Shown in pieces: positions 50,675 through 59,345 of a stretch of DNA of 64,000 nt. The notes below the pieces were generated by a model that worked only from the letters and a program-made list of their open reading frames with translations, did not search any database and had not been told where the DNA came from. This DNA is from Lachancea mirantina (lineage: Eukaryota; Ascomycota; Saccharomycetes; Saccharomycetales; Saccharomycetaceae). Position 1 is the first letter of the stretch. Every line of letters begins with the position of its first letter. The position numbers and the translations under genes are program-made. Location: assembly GCA_900074745.1 (NCBI GenBank), contig LT598466.1:434001-498000 (forward strand). The letters run 5' to 3'.

Positions 50675-51207
50675 AAAAACCTCCCAGAGGTCCCGGAGCG
50701 CATATGCGTCCAACGGCGCGCGTGATTTTCCGGATCCCGGACCACGTAGCCCGGGCCCGAGCGGCTTTACTGGCACCCAGCACACAGCCTCGGCCCGGTA
50801 GCCACGTCTCCGCACCGCCCTGCCTCCACGCTTGCCATCCCATTACTAATCTCGCAACGCGCCAAGCCTCCCGGCCCGTGCTGCTTGGCTGCCCGGGTTT
50901 GAACCCTGGCCGCTTCCATTACCTAAGGGTCTTCAGGGTTCTCTTGGCGTGCGTAAAAATGCCTCAACCGGGTCTGCTAAAAGAAACGCCACGTGGTGCG
51001 CGCAGGCGGACCCGCAGCAACCAAACCCGACCGCGTATCTCCTTGCCCCCTCCGTTGCACTCCCGCTACAGCGCGCTGTGCTCGCAGCGCTCGCAGCGGC
51101 CGCTTCGGCCGCTACGCCCGCTCGGCCCGTCTGTGCTGCACCCAGCCTGCCAAGAGGCCGCGGGCCTCGGAGGGTCTCGGACCGGTCTTGGCGTGGGCCC
51201 GTGGCAG

Positions 51208-51215
51208 TATATATT
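51208..51215 (+). promoter_or_regulatory. TATA box of the NRG-type gene
   Basis: TATATATT lies 76 bp upstream of the ATG at 51291. It is the only AT-rich octamer in several hundred GC-rich bases. Confidence 0.6.
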
Positions 51216-51290
51216 GGCCAGACAATGGCCTGGGCGACCATCGAATCTTGAGAATCTGCTCTCACGCCCATACACCCCCACCAACACCAC

Positions 51291-51992
51291 ATGCTCGCCA
51301 CGCTGACTTTCCCGGACTCGCGCCACGGCAGCAGCGCCCTCGCGGGCCCCGCGCCGGCGACCGCGGGCCACCGCTGCATCGCGCTGCACGGCGCGCGCGG
51401 CAACCACGTGCTTCTGCCGGCGCCACAGCTTACGTACGCACTGCAGCCGCAGCTTTCCGCGGAAGCAGTGCTCAAGCGGGAGCTGGACCGGTGCGCGTTC
51501 GGCAGCGCCGCGGGCGCCGCGGCCGCGGCTAGAGCCGCCGCTCCGGCCGGTGCTACGGCCGGTGCTACGGCCGACGTGCCGGCCGACGCCGGCTCTTACG
51601 CGGCGCACCCGGCGCGGCTGCTGCCGCCGCCCTCGCCGCCCGCGTCGGCCCCAGAGCAGACCGCAGGCGATCACAACGGCACAGGCGCCTTCGGGGCGCT
51701 GCAGCGGCACTCAGTCGCGCGCGCAGCGCGCAAGGCCCGCGCGCACTCAGTGTCGGCCGCAGGCAGTCCCGGCAGCGCCGGAGGCGCGGCCGTCTCTGTG
51801 CCCATAGAACAACGGCGCAGGTATCTGTGCAAGACCTGCAGCAAGGGCTTCACCACCAGCGGCCATCTCGCGCGCCACAACCGGATCCACACGGGCGAAA
51901 AGAATCACGTGTGCCCATATGAAGGCTGCGGGCAGCGGTTCAGTCGGCACGATAACTGCGTTCAGCACTTCAAGACGCACTTACGGCGGTAG
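51291..51992 (+). CDS. NRG1: Nrg1/Nrg2-type C2H2 zinc-finger repressor
   Basis: A 233-residue protein. Two C-terminal C2H2 fingers at about 178-200 (YLCKTCSKGFTTSGHLARHN) and 206-230 (CPYEGCGQRFSRHDNCVQHF) are near-identical to Nrg1/Nrg2, glucose- and pH-responsive repressors that recruit Ssn6-Tup1. The region before the fingers is alanine-rich low complexity with a 12-bp tandem unit (GGCCGGTGCTAC at 51545 and 51557), and it shows no similarity beyond the block LLPAPQ...LKRELDRCAF. The gene is extremely GC-rich compared with its neighbours. The following HEM13-RPC11 order is that of YDR043C-YDR045C, which supports the single pre-duplication ancestor of NRG1 and NRG2. Confidence 0.92.
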   Translation: MLATLTFPDSRHGSSALAGPAPATAGHRCIALHGARGNHVLLPAPQLTYALQPQLSAEAVLKRELDRCAFGSAAGAAAAARAAAPAGATAGATADVPADAGSYAAHPARLLPPPSPPASAPEQTAGDHNGTGAFGALQRHSVARAARKARAHSVSAAGSPGSAGGAAVSVPIEQRRRYLCKTCSKGFTTSGHLARHNRIHTGEKNHVCPYEGCGQRFSRHDNCVQHFKTHLRR

Positions 51993-52518
51993 CACCAGCA
52001 GCAGGCGCTGCCGCCCTCAGCATTTAGACACAGGGACCCCACACATAGAACTGTACGTACGAGAATTGAGCATAGACCGCGGGCGGCGCACGTCACGTGA
52101 CCGCCGCCACTCCGCGGCTACGAAAACTTCACCCCTTTCTGAAACCGCAAACTTGGACCCCACCACCGCCATTCTCTGCCCTCGCGCCACCTCTCGTATT
52201 ACTTTCGCCTCGTATCACCCTCTGGTAAGTATGTGTCAGGAAAAAATCGACAATGACTCCAAGAAAAAATCATACGGTTCGCCTCGTTTAGCAAGAACAA
52301 CGCACTGACAACCCACTGGTAACGCTGCAACGCTCCCACATTATCACACGCCCACATTAGGTTAGGCTCCTGCATCCGTGTCGTACAAGACCGTTACCGT
52401 GGAACAACATACGAGCTGTAGCGTACCAGACCTCGCGTTACTCTAAACATATAAAAGCGCCATGGTGCCACCTTCCAGCTCCAAATCGAGCTCTTGCGCG
52501 GCACCCACCACACCCAAC
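51993..52518. other. HEM13 promoter region
   Basis: 526 bp between the NRG stop and the HEM13 ATG. GC content falls from very high to normal across it. It carries CACGTCACGTGACC near 52089, a Cbf1-type site, and the HEM13 TATA box. Confidence 0.5.
52450..52457 (+). promoter_or_regulatory. TATA box of HEM13
   Basis: TATAAAAG lies 69 bp upstream of the ATG at 52519 but only 5 bp before an in-frame ATG at 52462. Yeast transcription usually starts 40 bp or more downstream of TATA, so the upstream ATG would be left out of the message. Confidence 0.6.
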
Positions 52519-53502
52519 ATGCCAGCTCCCCAAGATCCAGCACGCTTGCCCATCCGGCAACAGATGGAAAACTTGATCCGTCGCAAACAACAAGAAATCA
52601 CACAGGGCCTCGAAAGCCTCGACACGGTCAAGTTCCGCGCAGACTCCTGGACGCGTGGTAACGACGGCGGTGGCGGTACTTCGATGGTGATCCAGAACGG
52701 TACCACTTTCGAAAAGGGTGGTGTCAACGTTTCTGTAGTGTACGGCCAGTTATCGCCGCAGGCGATAACTGCCATGCGTCACGAACACAAGAACTTGCAC
52801 TTGCCAGTGGACCCAGCAACGGGGCTCCCTGACGCCGCGGGTGTCAAGTTCTTTGCCTGTGGGCTCAGTATGGTGATCCATCCGCACAACCCACATGCTC
52901 CCACGACCCATCTCAACTATCGCTACTTCGAGACCTGGAACCCAGATGGGTCACCACAGGCTTGGTGGTTTGGCGGTGGTGCCGATCTCACGCCGTCATA
53001 TTTGTACGAAGAAGACGCGCGTCTGTTCCACGAACAACATAAGCAAGCGCTCGACAAACACGATGCGACGTTGTATCCAAAATATAAAAAATGGTGCGAT
53101 GAGTATTTCTTCATCAAGCATCGTAACGAAACCCGTGGTGTCGGAGGCATCTTCTTCGACGATATGGACGATCGCGACCCTCAAGAGATCCTTGCGCTTG
53201 TCGAAGACTGTTTTGACGCCTTTTTGCCTTCGTATTTGCCCATCGTGGCCCGTCGCAAGGATATGCCCTTCACAGAGGAAGAAAAACAGTGGCAGTTAAT
53301 CCGTCGTGGTCGTTACGTTGAGTTCAACTTGGTCTTGGACCGAGGCACTCAATTCGGGCTCCGTACTCCGGGGTCTCGTACTGAATCCATTCTAATGAGT
53401 TTGCCCGTTACCGCGTGCTGGCTGTATGATCACCATCCGGAGCCGGGCTCCAGAGAGGAGGCCTTGGTCAAGGTGCTCGAAAACCCAGTCGAGTGGGTTT
53501 AG
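52519..53502 (+). CDS. HEM13: Coproporphyrinogen III oxidase
   Basis: The 327-residue oxygen-dependent enzyme makes protoporphyrinogen IX in the sixth step of haem synthesis, in the cytosol of yeast. The start [20 protein letters not shown] equals the S. cerevisiae start. [52 protein letters not shown] and [19 protein letters not shown] are the conserved active-site segments. Length compares with 328. An in-frame ATG at 52462 would add 19 Ser-rich residues and is discounted because of the TATA position. Confidence 0.97.
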   Translation: MPAPQDPARLPIRQQMENLIRRKQQEITQGLESLDTVKFRADSWTRGNDGGGGTSMVIQNGTTFEKGGVNVSVVYGQLSPQAITAMRHEHKNLHLPVDPATGLPDAAGVKFFACGLSMVIHPHNPHAPTTHLNYRYFETWNPDGSPQAWWFGGGADLTPSYLYEEDARLFHEQHKQALDKHDATLYPKYKKWCDEYFFIKHRNETRGVGGIFFDDMDDRDPQEILALVEDCFDAFLPSYLPIVARRKDMPFTEEEKQWQLIRRGRYVEFNLVLDRGTQFGLRTPGSRTESILMSLPVTACWLYDHHPEPGSREEALVKVLENPVEWV

Positions 53503-53655
53503 CCCAAGAGCAGCCTTGACACATGTGTATGTGTGCCGTCACGTGGGCCTAGATCCATCCACTTACAGTATGTAGTTACGTATATCAGGGCCCTAATGTA
53601 CATGTCTTTCGTCTCAGAGTCATTTTCGGATCGTGCCAGCTCTGCCAGTCCCAGA

Positions 53656-53988
53656 TTAGTTCTCCCTCCATCTGTTACCGCAGTTACAACATTTGTAGAA
53701 AGTCGTCATGGGCTCGTCAGCAGACCGGATTTGCAACTGAAAGAAATACGCTCTCTCACCAGCACATTCATCGTAATTCGGACATTGCACTGCGGTTTGG
53801 TCCACGTTATCCCAACCACCTCCCAGGACATCGTCCACTTCTTTCCTTGGCAGTTGTTTCCGATCGTACACCTCTATTCCATCGATAGCGAACACGTAGG
53901 GACACGAGGGACATTGCAATGAGTAAACCCCATTGTCCATTTGGGATACGAGTAACATGTTGTGACAATTGGGACAAAACGAGAGCAT
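53656..53988 (-). CDS. RPC11: Rpc11, RNA polymerase III subunit C11
   Basis: The 110-residue subunit provides RNA cleavage and aids termination and reinitiation by pol III. An N-terminal zinc ribbon (CPNCHNML; CPSCPYVF) and a C-terminal TFIIS-like ribbon (CPNYDEC; CCNCGNRW) are present. The TFIIS-type acidic hairpin is visible as QIRSADEPMTTFYKC, carrying the catalytic D-E pair. Same length as yeast (110). Divergent from ORC2; beside HEM13, as in S. cerevisiae. Confidence 0.97.
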   Translation of the reverse strand: MLSFCPNCHNMLLVSQMDNGVYSLQCPSCPYVFAIDGIEVYDRKQLPRKEVDDVLGGGWDNVDQTAVQCPNYDECAGERAYFFQLQIRSADEPMTTFYKCCNCGNRWREN

Positions 53989-54028
53989 TTTGCGTGTACG
54001 GCGGCGTTCTCCGATCTATCTGATCTAC

Positions 54029-54061
54029 CTCATCGCAGGTTCTCTCTGGCTAAATTTTTCA
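54029..54061 (-). promoter_or_regulatory. PAC and RRPE elements upstream of RPC11
   Basis: On the reverse strand GCGATGAG (54036-54029) is an exact PAC core, and TGAAAAATTTA (54061-54051) matches RRPE. The pair lies 40-73 bp upstream of the RPC11 ATG, consistent with co-regulation of pol III subunits with ribosome biogenesis. Confidence 0.6.
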
Positions 54062-54152
54062 TTTCTCGATTTTGACAGTTAAACATAACAAGACACCGCC
54101 AATCCCACTTGAACTCTCGAGCCATTGCGTGCGCAAATCCACCTAAAAAGTG

Positions 54153-55850
54153 ATGTCAGAGGCCCCAGATGGAAATTTAGAGTATTCGCAGGATATTGTT
54201 TCGCATGTGGACTTAAAGAGGGGGCTTCAAACAACCCAAAATGGATCAAGACGGGCTGGAAACAGTTTCCGTGTGAATAATGACAAACCGGCTAATTACA
54301 AGGGCACCGGGCGAGCTGGATCTCGTTCTCCGCATAAACGACAGCGTTCGAGCGGTGTCGAAAGGATGGAAACGGTGCGGGATGAATTGGAGAAAACTCC
54401 AACGAAACGTCGCAGTCCAGAGACACCGAAACGACGGGGAAGACCCAAGAAGGTGAAACTGGAGTTGGAGGATGAGTTAGAAGACGACGAAGAACATAGT
54501 GCTGTCCCCAAAATTGAAGACACCGATTTTAAGCTTGATGAATCGCCTGTCAAGACACCTCGGGTTTTCGCATCTCCTTCCAAATCCCCCTCTAAGCCCA
54601 TTCTAACACAGTCACCTTTCAAAATCACATTGAACAAAAATTTCGTACCGACACGTCTCCCTACGGAAAACGATTATCAAGCACCACCAGAGCGGCACTT
54701 AACGTATTTTTTCGATGGATTCGAAGGATACATCGATCAGAAAAAACCTATCAGAAAGAGCAAAAAATCGACTCATTCCATGGCCATGGCGCCTATGGTC
54801 ACGCGACAGCAGTATTCTCTCATCACTTCAGTGTTGAACTCGGTCTTGCACCGATCTCGAAAGGCCAAATTACGCGAAATTCAAGAAACTATGTTCCCGC
54901 AGTTTTGGTTCGAGCTTACGCAAGGTTTCTCGTTACTGTTTTACGGCGTTGGGTCCAAGAAACAATTGCTCGAAGATTTTGCATTGAAATTCTTGTCTCG
55001 AAAACTGGCTCTTCAGCTCCCCGAAGTACAAGAATCTTCAGCGAATTCGACCTTCGAAGGCGTGCCCTGCGTGATAGTTAACGGCTACAACCCTACTTGT
55101 AATTACAGAGACGTTTTCCACTCCATTTCCCAGATCATGCTGCCGCAAGAATTGAGCAAAACGGAGACCAAATACTGGAGCAATCACGTCGAATTGCAAA
55201 TGAATAAAATGATTGAAGTGTACCAGGACATGCCACTGGATGTGAGACTTATATTATTAGTCCACAATATCGACGGCCCTGCGTTGCGCAAAGATGTGTT
55301 CCAAAACATCCTGAGCTTTGTGTCTCGCGTCCGCCAAATCGCGCTCGTAGCATCGGCGGACCACATCCACGCGCCGCTGCTGTGGGACCACGTCCGCACC
55401 CAAAACTACAATTTTGTTTTCCACGACGTGACAAATTACGAGAACTACGCAATTGAAACCTCTTTCGGGGATGCCATGAAAATTGGTCGCAGCGATCAAG
55501 GTACTGGTGCCGAGGGTGCTCGCTACGTGCTTGAATCGCTCACGGTAAACTCTAAACGCATGTTCAAACTATTGATCGAAAATCAACTGGCCTCTATGAA
55601 ATCCCACAAAAAAACCCAAGCAACGACGCGTGGCTCCAATCCGCACGGCATAGAGTTCAAGCAATTTTACCACATGTGCGCAGCGGAATTCATCGCGTCG
55701 AATGAGATCTCTTTACGAACAATGTTACGCGAATTCATTGAGCACAAAATGACAGTGATTTCAAAAGACCGGTCAGGCGTTGAAAGCATATATGTTCCCT
55801 ACACATTTGCAGAGATGGAAGCACTACTAAGGGACGTTTTGGACTTATGA
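54153..55850 (+). CDS. ORC2: Orc2, origin recognition complex subunit 2
   Basis: A 565-residue protein from the ATG at 54153 (the preceding codon is GTG). ORC2 is a core subunit of the complex that marks replication origins and loads Mcm2-7. The N-terminal 160 residues are disordered, with many SP/TP sites (ETPKRRGRPKK, a possible AT-hook; SPSKSPSKP), suiting CDK control. The AAA-like domain begins near 180 (YFFDGFEGYIDQKKP), includes FSLLFYGVGSKKQLLEDFA and CVIVNGYNPT, and is followed by the winged helix. Beside AKL1, as in YBR060C-YBR059C. Compare 620 residues in yeast. Confidence 0.95.
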   Translation: MSEAPDGNLEYSQDIVSHVDLKRGLQTTQNGSRRAGNSFRVNNDKPANYKGTGRAGSRSPHKRQRSSGVERMETVRDELEKTPTKRRSPETPKRRGRPKKVKLELEDELEDDEEHSAVPKIEDTDFKLDESPVKTPRVFASPSKSPSKPILTQSPFKITLNKNFVPTRLPTENDYQAPPERHLTYFFDGFEGYIDQKKPIRKSKKSTHSMAMAPMVTRQQYSLITSVLNSVLHRSRKAKLREIQETMFPQFWFELTQGFSLLFYGVGSKKQLLEDFALKFLSRKLALQLPEVQESSANSTFEGVPCVIVNGYNPTCNYRDVFHSISQIMLPQELSKTETKYWSNHVELQMNKMIEVYQDMPLDVRLILLVHNIDGPALRKDVFQNILSFVSRVRQIALVASADHIHAPLLWDHVRTQNYNFVFHDVTNYENYAIETSFGDAMKIGRSDQGTGAEGARYVLESLTVNSKRMFKLLIENQLASMKSHKKTQATTRGSNPHGIEFKQFYHMCAAEFIASNEISLRTMLREFIEHKMTVISKDRSGVESIYVPYTFAEMEALLRDVLDL

Positions 55851-56032
55851 AAGCCTTTTAGAGGCTCAATTCTATGATCTAATACTCATAACTTACTCAC
55901 TGTTACAGCGTATGCCGTTTCAAGCGATCTCGACTTCTAATTGTTCGTCACTTTCCAGCAGAGGGTTCCCCCCTTTTGAAACTAGAACTTCAGGAAAAAG
56001 ACAGTGAATAACATCTATAAAAGGGGCGGAAT

Positions 56033-58666
56033 ATGTCCAAGTCCGGCTCAACTGATAGAGAGAATGCATCTGCACGAGCTACGAGTCGTAGTAGTTCAGC
56101 TCCGGGTCTCGAAAAATTGAAAACCGGAGCACAAGTTACAGTGGGGAATCATAAAGTTGAAGTCATCCAATACCTGGCGGAGGGCGGATTCGCACACATT
56201 TACATTGTAAAGTTCTTAGAAGTTGTCAATGAACTCGAGTACACGTCGGCCACGTCACTGAAGCCGGGCGATCTGGCCTGTTTGAAAAGAGTTTTCGTTG
56301 TGGATGAGAATGGATTAAATGAGATGCGTAACGAGGTCAATGTGATGAAGAAATTGGCCAATGCGCAGAATATCGTCCATTATTATGATTCACATGCGTC
56401 TAGGGCACGTGAGGGTCCTCAGGGCTTCGAGGTACTTCTTCTCATGGAACTATGCCCGAACAACTCGCTTCTGGATTATATGAATCAACGGCTTGCGACA
56501 AAACTGAGCGAATCGGAAATTCTCAAGATTATGTTCGATATCACACGCGCAGTGGCGGAAATGCACTATCTGTCTACACCTTTGATTCATCGTGATATTA
56601 AGATTGAAAACGTTTTGGTAGATTCCCAACATAATTTCAAATTATGCGATTTTGGGTCCACTTCACAATGTTTCCCGGTGGCAACAACTCACCGAGAAAT
56701 CGCGATGTTGACCAACAACATCTACGTGCACACAACTCCTCAGTATAGATCACCAGAGATGATAGACTTGTATCGGTGTTTACCGATCAACGAAAAATCT
56801 GACATTTGGGCATTGGGCATTTTTCTGTACAAGCTTCTTTTTTATACCACGCCGTTTGAGCTCACGGGACAATTCGCCATATTGCATTCCAAGTACGAAT
56901 TTCCATCCAACAATTACTCTTCCAAAATTATAAACCTTATTATCATAATGCTGTCGGAAAACCCCAATTTGAGACCCAACATCTACCAAACTTTGTATCA
57001 CCTTTGCTCAATATTGAAAGTGGATATCCCGCTCGAGGACAAGTACAATATGGGACCTTACGACTTTGAAAGATACTCAAAATATCAAGAAAAATTACAG
57101 CGCATCCAATATCAGATGTTTGCGTCCAACGACGCCAACCAAGCTGCCTCGATATCCGATGATTTTTTTATTAATTGCTTCGAAGTTGCTCCTAAACAAC
57201 CCGCATTCATGGGCCAATCTAGCTCTAGCGTTACAGATACTACTTCCAGCATGCCTTCGCAAAGAAAGGATGAAGTTGGTGGTGGTTCTGTTGAAAGCGG
57301 AGGTGAGGAAGACATAACCGTTGTTCAACAACAATTCCCGTCTGTTGAAGATTTAGAATCCTACTTGAGACCGAATGACACTCAAAGGAAAAGTTCCTCG
57401 CATGGCTATTACGCCAATGGTAGTAGCGGTGACCTCAGTTCGCATTCTTCGAGCCGCATTGATCTTCCAACTGAAGTAGCTCCAGCTTCAGCTTCAGCAA
57501 CTAAAGCACCCGAGGACACCAACGTACATCAGCAGGGCCAAAGCACTCAACAATCGACTGTCTCGGTAAACATGACAAGAGAAGCCACTGCAAGATCTGT
57601 CAACTCCATCAAGCATCACAAGTCCACAAATCCCTTCCCGTTCATTCAGCAGGACCCCGAATTCTTTACTCGAGCAAATGATATGCAAACCATTTCGCAT
57701 CCCGTACCCGAACAAAGACAATTCGATCCAGAGACGTGGAACCAGCCAGCGGTCGAATCGAATAACATGGCAAACGTTTCAGTGCATCATCATCCCCAGG
57801 AGGCGCTTGCTTCTAGTAATACCAAGTCGAAAGCCCCTATGCCAGCCAGTCAAGATATTAACCCCAATTACTATCAATACTACCAAACTGCCAGTACTGC
57901 TCCAGCACCACAGTTACAACCTGTGCAACAAGCTCAATCTGCTCAGCCCGGGCAACCGATGCAGCCAAGGCAAGCGGCACAGTCCGCGACCCGTGCAAAT
58001 GAAACGTACAACAACCAATTTTACCAAACACCAGCCTCTCAGTATGCATACCAAACGCCTAATATAGAAACCCAGGCTGCGCCAGTTGCTGCCCAGAGCG
58101 AAAAAGATGAAGTTTTAATAGACATTTCGCCTGCTAAAAAACATGAGCAGCGACAAAAACTTGATCTCACGTTTGACCAATTGAACTTGTCACCGCCTCC
58201 TAAGGATCCAGCCAAAGACGATGAGACCAGTATATCTCAGCAAAGCGTCACGTCCAGCGTTGCGTCCAGCGAAAGTATATCCATGGACCTACGAGACCAA
58301 AGTAAAAACCGGCAAAGCGGGAGCGCAAGAGTCACCGGGACGAACCGTGCTAATCTGGCCAAAGACAACGTAGTGCAAAAGACGAGCTCATCTGGGGTCG
58401 AATCTATGGCACCGAAAAGGAGATCACTGGACTTGAAATACCAAGAAGTGGATTTTTCGTCATCTCCCTCGCCAGACGTCTCATTGCAACGCTACAAAAC
58501 CACGCAGCAGCAACATCAGCGAAAACCCCATGTGTCTTCAGATACGCGCAAATCCTTTGGTAGAGCGAGAAAATCTCTTGATCTTGACACTTTGCGGAAA
58601 GAAAATGCCAGTTCTAACGATGTTTCGAGCAAGAGAAAGTCATTTTTTGGCAAGTTTAAGGGTTAA
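56033..58666 (+). CDS. AKL1: Akl1, Ark/Prk-family actin-regulating kinase
   Basis: An 877-residue Ser/Thr kinase of the NAK family that controls endocytosis and the actin cytoskeleton. The kinase domain spans about 40-325: LAEGGFAHIYIVKF, LMELCPNNSLLDYM, HRDIKIENVLVD, CDFGSTSQC and TPQYRSPEMIDLY. The C-terminal 550 residues are disordered and Gln/Pro-rich (QQAQSAQPGQPMQPRQAAQS) and hold NPFPF-type motifs that could bind endocytic adaptors. It ends in a basic serine-rich block (SKRKSFFGKFKG). Shorter than the 1108-residue S. cerevisiae protein, in the disordered part only. Confidence 0.94.
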   Translation: MSKSGSTDRENASARATSRSSSAPGLEKLKTGAQVTVGNHKVEVIQYLAEGGFAHIYIVKFLEVVNELEYTSATSLKPGDLACLKRVFVVDENGLNEMRNEVNVMKKLANAQNIVHYYDSHASRAREGPQGFEVLLLMELCPNNSLLDYMNQRLATKLSESEILKIMFDITRAVAEMHYLSTPLIHRDIKIENVLVDSQHNFKLCDFGSTSQCFPVATTHREIAMLTNNIYVHTTPQYRSPEMIDLYRCLPINEKSDIWALGIFLYKLLFYTTPFELTGQFAILHSKYEFPSNNYSSKIINLIIIMLSENPNLRPNIYQTLYHLCSILKVDIPLEDKYNMGPYDFERYSKYQEKLQRIQYQMFASNDANQAASISDDFFINCFEVAPKQPAFMGQSSSSVTDTTSSMPSQRKDEVGGGSVESGGEEDITVVQQQFPSVEDLESYLRPNDTQRKSSSHGYYANGSSGDLSSHSSSRIDLPTEVAPASASATKAPEDTNVHQQGQSTQQSTVSVNMTREATARSVNSIKHHKSTNPFPFIQQDPEFFTRANDMQTISHPVPEQRQFDPETWNQPAVESNNMANVSVHHHPQEALASSNTKSKAPMPASQDINPNYYQYYQTASTAPAPQLQPVQQAQSAQPGQPMQPRQAAQSATRANETYNNQFYQTPASQYAYQTPNIETQAAPVAAQSEKDEVLIDISPAKKHEQRQKLDLTFDQLNLSPPPKDPAKDDETSISQQSVTSSVASSESISMDLRDQSKNRQSGSARVTGTNRANLAKDNVVQKTSSSGVESMAPKRRSLDLKYQEVDFSSSPSPDVSLQRYKTTQQQHQRKPHVSSDTRKSFGRARKSLDLDTLRKENASSNDVSSKRKSFFGKFKG

Positions 58667-58979
58667 TCAAATTTCCATTCACAACAAGCATAACATCAAC
58701 ATGAGGCTCACCAATGGTACCCATCATGCTGCGACAAAACATCAAATCGTGAAACCCGCCAACTATCAAATAACGATCTAATTTAAAATCAGACTATTTA
58801 GCACGTTCAAAGCAAATCCAAGAGCGTCGAACTTCGGCGAGGTTGGTCAAATGCCCTACTCTTTCGTCGATGTTTGGTTTCTTGACTAGTTGTCTGCCTC
58901 GACTATTTTGAAAAATTCAGTTTCAACATGTTAACAACCCTGATCTATCAAGGAAAACATCAAGAGAAACAAAGCCGTT
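58667..58979. other. Intergenic region upstream of TSC3
   Basis: 313 bp between AKL1 and TSC3. No RNA gene, repeat or clear promoter motif was recognised. Confidence 0.4.
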
Positions 58980-59234
58980 ATGAACTCCGTCCGAGATGTC
59001 AAACAGCGCAAAGTAGGTATGGGAACAATGACCTATCAGCCTACGGATGATCAACTTAGTACTGGAAGTTTCGCAGAAAGAATAAGTGACTTCGCGGAAA
59101 GCATATATTGGATGTACTATATCCATTTACCATTCTATTTGATGACGTCTTTCGATGCGTTCTGCCTGCACACATTCTTTCTGGCGATTTTCACGCTCAG
59201 TCTCTTTGGTTTCATCAAGTACATATTTCTTTAA
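58980..59234 (+). CDS. TSC3: Tsc3, activator subunit of serine palmitoyltransferase
   Basis: An 84-residue protein. Its C-terminal half (IYWMYYIHLPFYLMTSFDAF; LHTFFLAIFTLSLFGFIKY) is near-identical to yeast Tsc3 (LYWTYYIHLPFYLMASFDSF). Tsc3 binds Lcb1/Lcb2 in the ER and boosts the first step of sphingolipid synthesis. The two hydrophobic stretches probably form one membrane-embedded helix and one span. It follows AKL1, as in YBR059C-YBR058C-A, and converges on a sphingolipid desaturase gene. Confidence 0.95.
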   Translation: MNSVRDVKQRKVGMGTMTYQPTDDQLSTGSFAERISDFAESIYWMYYIHLPFYLMTSFDAFCLHTFFLAIFTLSLFGFIKYIFL

Positions 59235-59345
59235 GGAATGAAATGTTTGGTGATGATGTTTATGTATGCCATAAAGAAAACAGGATATAAAGGTAAATTT
59301 TTTAATGTATGAAAGTGTTTTTGTAAGATGCTTCATGCGTGCCGG

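Larger units (their letters stand above)
49731..51290. other. 1.56-kb divergent region NNF1/NRG, becoming very GC-rich
   Basis: The first 770 bp have ordinary composition; from about 50,520 GC rises sharply. The GC-rich half contains a 12-bp-arm inverted repeat (50647-50674), a GC hairpin near 51094-51112 (AGCGGCC and GGCCGCT arms), and a TATATATT at 51208-51215 that lies 76 bp before the NRG ATG. Open frames here on both strands begin with non-ATG codons or look composition-driven. Confidence 0.5.

Noticed and set aside
50896-50917. B-box-like GGTTCAAACCC on the minus strand, as in a tRNA
   Set aside because: The flanking bases do not form a T stem and no cloverleaf or A box could be drawn; likely chance in GC-rich DNA.
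50521-51306. A 261-codon open frame upstream of and overlapping the NRG start
   Set aside because: It begins with GTG, has Arg/Pro-rich composition dictated by GC content, includes the NRG TATA box and shows no domain.
51066-51710. A 214-codon antisense frame across the NRG gene
   Set aside because: Arginine-rich mirror of the GC-rich coding strand; no ATG-led conserved protein.
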